From JAJZXY01 sp046706185 (lineage in GTDB: Archaea > Thermoplasmatota > Thermoplasmata > Sysuiplasmatales > Sysuiplasmataceae), in contig JBJKPR010000056.1 of the NCBI GenBank assembly GCA_046706185.1, positions 1 through 64,000 on the forward strand: a DNA stretch of 64,000 nucleotides. Direction: 5' to 3'. Positions 60,919 to 64,000 of this stretch are shown here, in pieces. The notes under the pieces were generated by a model. The model saw nothing but the letters and a program-made list of their open reading frames with translations, did no database searches and had not been told where the DNA came from. Numbering within the stretch: the first letter of the stretch is position 1; every line of letters starts with the position of its first letter. The position numbers and the translations under genes are program-made.

Positions 60919-62237
60919 CTCTTCTTCTCCCCGAAGACTGTGAGCAGTGCTCCGAGCTTGCTCTCTGTTTCATCAAACTCCCTTTCAGGGACAGAATCGT
61001 AAACTATTCCGCCGCCTGCCTGGAGGAACGCATTGCCGGCATTCCTGAAAAGTGTCCTTATGGATATTGCACTGTCCAGTGACCCGTTGAAGGAATAGTA
61101 CCCGACAGCACCCGCATACGGGCCCCGTCTCATACTCTCAAGTTCCTCAATTATCTCCATTGCCCTTATCTTCGGGGCGCCGCTTACCGTTCCTGCGGGG
61201 AAGATGGAGAAAAGTGCATCCACGGCATCCTTTCCCCTGTCGAGAGTTCCTTCCACTCTTGATACAATGTGCTGCACGTGACTGTATTTCTGGACGGTCA
61301 TGTACTCAGGAACCGAGACGGAACCGAACCTGCTCACTCTCCCGACGTCGTTCCTTGCCAGGTCCACGAGCATATTGTGTTCCGCCCTTTCCTTTTCGTC
61401 ATTGAGCAGTTCGCGCTCGAGAGATGCGTCGACGTCTTCTTTTCCGGTGACAGGCCTGGTGCCTGCGATCGGGTATGTGACCACCTTTCTTCCTGTCACG
61501 CTGACTAGCGTTTCCGGGCTGGAGCCGATAACCTCCCTCTCACCGAACTTCACGTAATACATGTAGGGAGACGGGTTCAGCGCCTTGAGTGCTGTGTAAA
61601 AGGGCAGCATCCCCCTCGTGCCCTTGAGGCTCACCCTTCTCGAGAGAACAACCTGGAATATGTCGCCGTCAATGATATACTCCTTCGCCTTCTCAACAGC
61701 GTCCAGGTACGAGCTCTTTGACTGCAGTGGCTCCAGCCTGGTCCTGACCATCTCCTCCTCCAGCATGTCGCAGGACAGAAGCTCCCTTTCCCTGTCGTCA
61801 TCCCATGAGAAGTAGAAGCACTGTCCGTTCAAATGGTCGAATATGAAGCCGTCCGTGAATAGACCGAGCTCGGCGTCCGGGAAAGATGATTCGTGATGCC
61901 TGTCCGGAAGCTTCTCGAAGTGCCTAACCGTATCATAGGAGAAGTAGCCGACAAACCCGCCGATGTACGGGAACGGCATGGACACAGAAGGCCTGCGAAT
62001 CTTCATGTTCCCCTTCAGGAACGAATCTATCCTCTCCTTTCTCCGAGAACCGTCGAACCTGATGGAGCCGCCCGAGTACACCGCCTTCTCAGAGGGGGCT
62101 GCTCCGATGAAACTGAAACGTGCAGACCTGCTCGGGCCTGATGCACTCTCGAGGAGAAAGCAGTCGCTGCCTGAGCTGAGGAGCCTGGAGAAGAGGCCCA
62201 CAGGATTGTCATGCGATATGCTTTCCCTGAAAATCAT
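60915..62237 (-). CDS. trpE: Anthranilate synthase component I
   Basis: A 440-residue chorismate-utilising enzyme starting MIFRESISHDNP. Diagnostic segments are DIFQVVLSRRVSL near residue 190, PYMYYVKFGEREVIGSSPE near residue 222, YPIAGTRPVTG near residue 258 and the C-terminal FPAGTVSGAPKIRAMEIIEELE region. It makes anthranilate from chorismate. The ATG at 62237 follows the lysC stop and has GGTGA 5 nt upstream. A longer frame from 62258 is possible. Confidence 0.95.
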   Translation of the reverse strand: MIFRESISHDNPVGLFSRLLSSGSDCFLLESASGPSRSARFSFIGAAPSEKAVYSGGSIRFDGSRRKERIDSFLKGNMKIRRPSVSMPFPYIGGFVGYFSYDTVRHFEKLPDRHHESSFPDAELGLFTDGFIFDHLNGQCFYFSWDDDRERELLSCDMLEEEMVRTRLEPLQSKSSYLDAVEKAKEYIIDGDIFQVVLSRRVSLKGTRGMLPFYTALKALNPSPYMYYVKFGEREVIGSSPETLVSVTGRKVVTYPIAGTRPVTGKEDVDASLERELLNDEKERAEHNMLVDLARNDVGRVSRFGSVSVPEYMTVQKYSHVQHIVSRVEGTLDRGKDAVDALFSIFPAGTVSGAPKIRAMEIIEELESMRRGPYAGAVGYYSFNGSLDSAISIRTLFRNAGNAFLQAGGGIVYDSVPEREFDETESKLGALLTVFGEKKR

Positions 62238-62238
62238 C

Positions 62239-63612
62239 TCAGTCACCGAAGAAAACACCGTGAACCGCGTTCATTGCACTGTTCAGTACGTCCATCTTCA
62301 CGGTGAAGTGATACGCTGCCCTGGAGGCACCCGCAGACATCATGCCCACGTTTATCCCGCTCTGCGAGATAGCGGTGAAAACCTTCGCTGCTATGCCCTT
62401 GGTCGTTCCGAGCCCCTCCCCGACTACGCACATGAGAGCCACACGCTTCTCAGTCTCGATCTTCTCCACACCCCTGTTTACAGTCTCCTTCAGCGAACCA
62501 ACGGCAGTGGCCAGCTCAGAGCCAAGAACAAGGAAGGCAATGCATGTCTGAGAGGTGGTGGCAGAAATTATGTTCACGCCCGCCCTTCCCAGGAAGCCGG
62601 AAATGTTGGATAGGGTGCCGGACTGGAAACCTCCGCCGCTCACGTAGACGCGCACGATTGCGAGGTCCTGGAGACATGAGACGCTCTTCACGATGCCAAT
62701 CGTCTTCTTCCTGCTTGACGTCACCATTGTTCCTGTGGAAGAAGGGTTGTCTATGTTCAGAATGCGCACCTTTATGTTTCCCTCCTCGGCAGGCTCCACA
62801 GCCTTGGGGTGGAGGACGTTTGCACCGAAGTACGAGAGCTCGGACGCCTCGTCGTAGGACAGCTCGCCAATCAGCTTGGCACCCCTGACGAAGCCTGGAT
62901 CGGCGGTAAGAAAGCCGTCGACGTCCTTCCAGATTACCAGCGTTCTTGCACCCATCGCATAGGCGACGATTGAAGCACTGTAGTCCGTTCCGTTCCTTCC
63001 GAGGAGGGTCACGTGCCCTTCCCTGTTCTGCCCGAAGAAGCCGGTCACCACCGGGACAATACCCTCTTCGAGCGCTGCGTTGAGCTTCCTGAAGGCGACT
63101 TTCCTGGTGGGCTTCAGCAGTCCGCTTGCGCTTTCGTAGTTGCCATCGGTCACGATGGGCAGTGTGTCCGCATCGAAAACCCTCGCGGAGCGTCCGCCGG
63201 CTGATAGGGCCGCCGCCACGACCCTGGCAGAAAGGCGCTCCCCGTAGCTCATAAGCAGCGCCTTCATCCTCTTTGTGAGTTCCCCTGTGTAGTAGACGCC
63301 GTAGAGTATCCTGCCGAAGTTTGCAACTGTCTTCCTCACTTCGTCTGAATACCGCCTGAGAGCGTCGCCGGAACAGACCTCGCCAAGGATGTGAATGTGC
63401 CTTTCAGTGAGCGAGCGCACAAAAGATTCTATTCCCGTTTCACTCAGCCTTCCTGTTATGGCCCGCTCTATGCTGTCTGTCACGCCTGAAATTGCGCTTA
63501 CAACAACAGCGCACTTCTTTTCTCCAGAGACTATCGAAACAAGCCTCAATATGCCTCCTGCGTCTCTCAGGCAGGAGCCGCCGAACTTCATGACTACAGT
63601 GGTCTGAGCCAT
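62239..63612 (-). CDS. lysC: Aspartate kinase
   Basis: A 457-residue monofunctional aspartokinase. Kinase motifs are VVMKFGGSC near residue 6, RNGTDYSASI near residue 207 and DVDGFLTADPG near residue 231; a C-terminal pair of ACT domains follows (MVTSSRKKTIGIVKSVS; VCVVGEGLGTTKGIAAKVF). ACT domains allow feedback by lysine or threonine. It starts directly at the stop of asd (TGA-ATG) and is upstream of trpE, so the first Asp-family steps and Trp synthesis share an operon here. Confidence 0.95.
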   Translation of the reverse strand: MAQTTVVMKFGGSCLRDAGGILRLVSIVSGEKKCAVVVSAISGVTDSIERAITGRLSETGIESFVRSLTERHIHILGEVCSGDALRRYSDEVRKTVANFGRILYGVYYTGELTKRMKALLMSYGERLSARVVAAALSAGGRSARVFDADTLPIVTDGNYESASGLLKPTRKVAFRKLNAALEEGIVPVVTGFFGQNREGHVTLLGRNGTDYSASIVAYAMGARTLVIWKDVDGFLTADPGFVRGAKLIGELSYDEASELSYFGANVLHPKAVEPAEEGNIKVRILNIDNPSSTGTMVTSSRKKTIGIVKSVSCLQDLAIVRVYVSGGGFQSGTLSNISGFLGRAGVNIISATTSQTCIAFLVLGSELATAVGSLKETVNRGVEKIETEKRVALMCVVGEGLGTTKGIAAKVFTAISQSGINVGMMSAGASRAAYHFTVKMDVLNSAMNAVHGVFFGD

Positions 63613-64000
63613 TCAGAGCACCCCCTTGCTCCTGAGTATCTCGGCATTGAGAACGGAGCCGCCGGCAGCTCCGCGTATAGTGTTGTGAGTCAGCACAATG
63701 AAGCGGACCTTGCTGCCTTCGACGCGCAGTCTCCCAACGGTTGCAGCCATGCCCTTTGCACGCGCAGGGCTACCGGCGTTGACGTCAAGGACAGGCTGCG
63801 GCCTGTCCTTCTCTGCAGTGTAAATCACTGGCCTCACAGGCGCGGACGGAAGCGAAAGCTCCTGCGGAAGAGATCTGAACGATGAAAAGAGGTCTGACAC
63901 CTCCCCGGCCGAAGTGTTCTTCCCGACTTCGACGAGTACAGATTCCATGTGGCCGTCCCTGACAGGCACCCGGGTGCAGGTTGCATCGACAACAACAGAG
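63613..64000 (-). CDS. asd: Aspartate-semialdehyde dehydrogenase (C-terminal part)
   Basis: The frame runs off the right edge and encodes the C-terminal ~128 residues of archaeal/fungal-type Asd. The RVPVRDGHMESV segment is the signature of this group, and a GSVLNAEIL helix closes it. It reduces aspartyl phosphate made by the downstream lysC product. The catalytic Cys lies beyond the window. It appears to be the first visible gene of the operon. Confidence 0.93.
   Translation of the reverse strand, partial: SVVVDATCTRVPVRDGHMESVLVEVGKNTSAGEVSDLFSSFRSLPQELSLPSAPVRPVIYTAEKDRPQPVLDVNAGSPARAKGMAATVGRLRVEGSKVRFIVLTHNTIRGAAGGSVLNAEILRSKGVL

Noticed and set aside
1..64000. CRISPR array, tRNA or rRNA genes
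   Set aside because: No regularly spaced repeats of 25-40 bp and no tRNA T-loop or rRNA signature were seen in the gaps between genes.

Overview
The window reads as a chromosomal segment of a heterotrophic archaeon, most likely a Thermoplasmata-type (Thermoplasmatota) lineage of moderate GC. This is inferred, not proven. The archaeal signs are a TrmB-type sugar regulator next to a maltose-type ABC operon, an ADP-forming acyl-CoA synthetase, a SAMP/MoaD-like protein, RecA/KaiC-like ATPases, a SPOUT methylase of the archaeal/yeast DUF431 type, an archaeal-type aspartate-semialdehyde dehydrogenase, and archaeal TATA boxes about 25-28 nt before several start codons (leaderless genes) mixed with strong GGAGG/GGTGA ribosome sites. 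A membrane-anchored rusticyanin-like blue copper protein fits, but does not prove, an acidic or iron/sulfur-rich habitat. No tRNA, rRNA, CRISPR array or intact insertion sequence was found.

Layout. (1) Positions 1-12213: a catabolic island. It holds a molybdenum hydroxylase of the xanthine/aldehyde/CO-dehydrogenase type split over the locus (2Fe-2S subunit entering at the left edge, molybdopterin subunit 2589-5048, FAD subunit 7453-8358), CoxG/SRPBCC proteins, an amidohydrolase/decarboxylase, HpcH/HpaI and DapA-type aldolases, a crotonase, an ornithine-cyclodeaminase-like dehydrogenase, a meta-cleavage-type hydrolase, a cupin and a DUF2848 protein. The set looks like a pathway that hydroxylates and breaks down an aromatic, heterocyclic or hydroxy-acid substrate that cannot be named from sequence. 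(2) 12438-19592: acetyltransferases, a flavodoxin, the blue copper protein and two ABC-2 exporter modules; one module starts with a 35-residue membrane miniprotein and an ATPase with no normal start codon. (3) 19825-30406: a DUF72 gene, a TrmB regulator and a six-gene alpha-glucan uptake and hydrolysis operon with a perfect palindromic operator downstream of its TATA box. (4) 30407-31646: a 1.2-kb stretch without a supportable gene.

(5) 31647-36154: thioesterase, an unknown 445-residue protein, a 21-residue Lys/Ala peptide gene, a thioredoxin-fold DUF255 protein and a tiny zinc-ribbon protein. (6) 36337-43782: a GNAT/acyl-CoA synthetase fusion, a surface protein, threonine synthase with a ubiquitin-like protein, a divergent HTH-CBS regulator sharing a 14-bp box with threonine synthase, and glutamate dehydrogenase. 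(7) 44010-53977: HtpX protease, SPOUT methylase, a three-gene KaiC-like cassette in which only the first protein keeps a good P-loop, an RDD protein, a MacB/FtsX-like exporter, a stress protein and a metallo-hydrolase. (8) 53999-64000: an epimerase, a HAD protein and a compact biosynthetic operon asd-lysC-trpEGDCFBA.

Together the genes describe a cell that imports and hydrolyses alpha-glucans, degrades an organic acid or ring compound through an Mo enzyme, activates acyl groups as CoA esters, and makes its own Trp, Thr and Asp-family amino acids.
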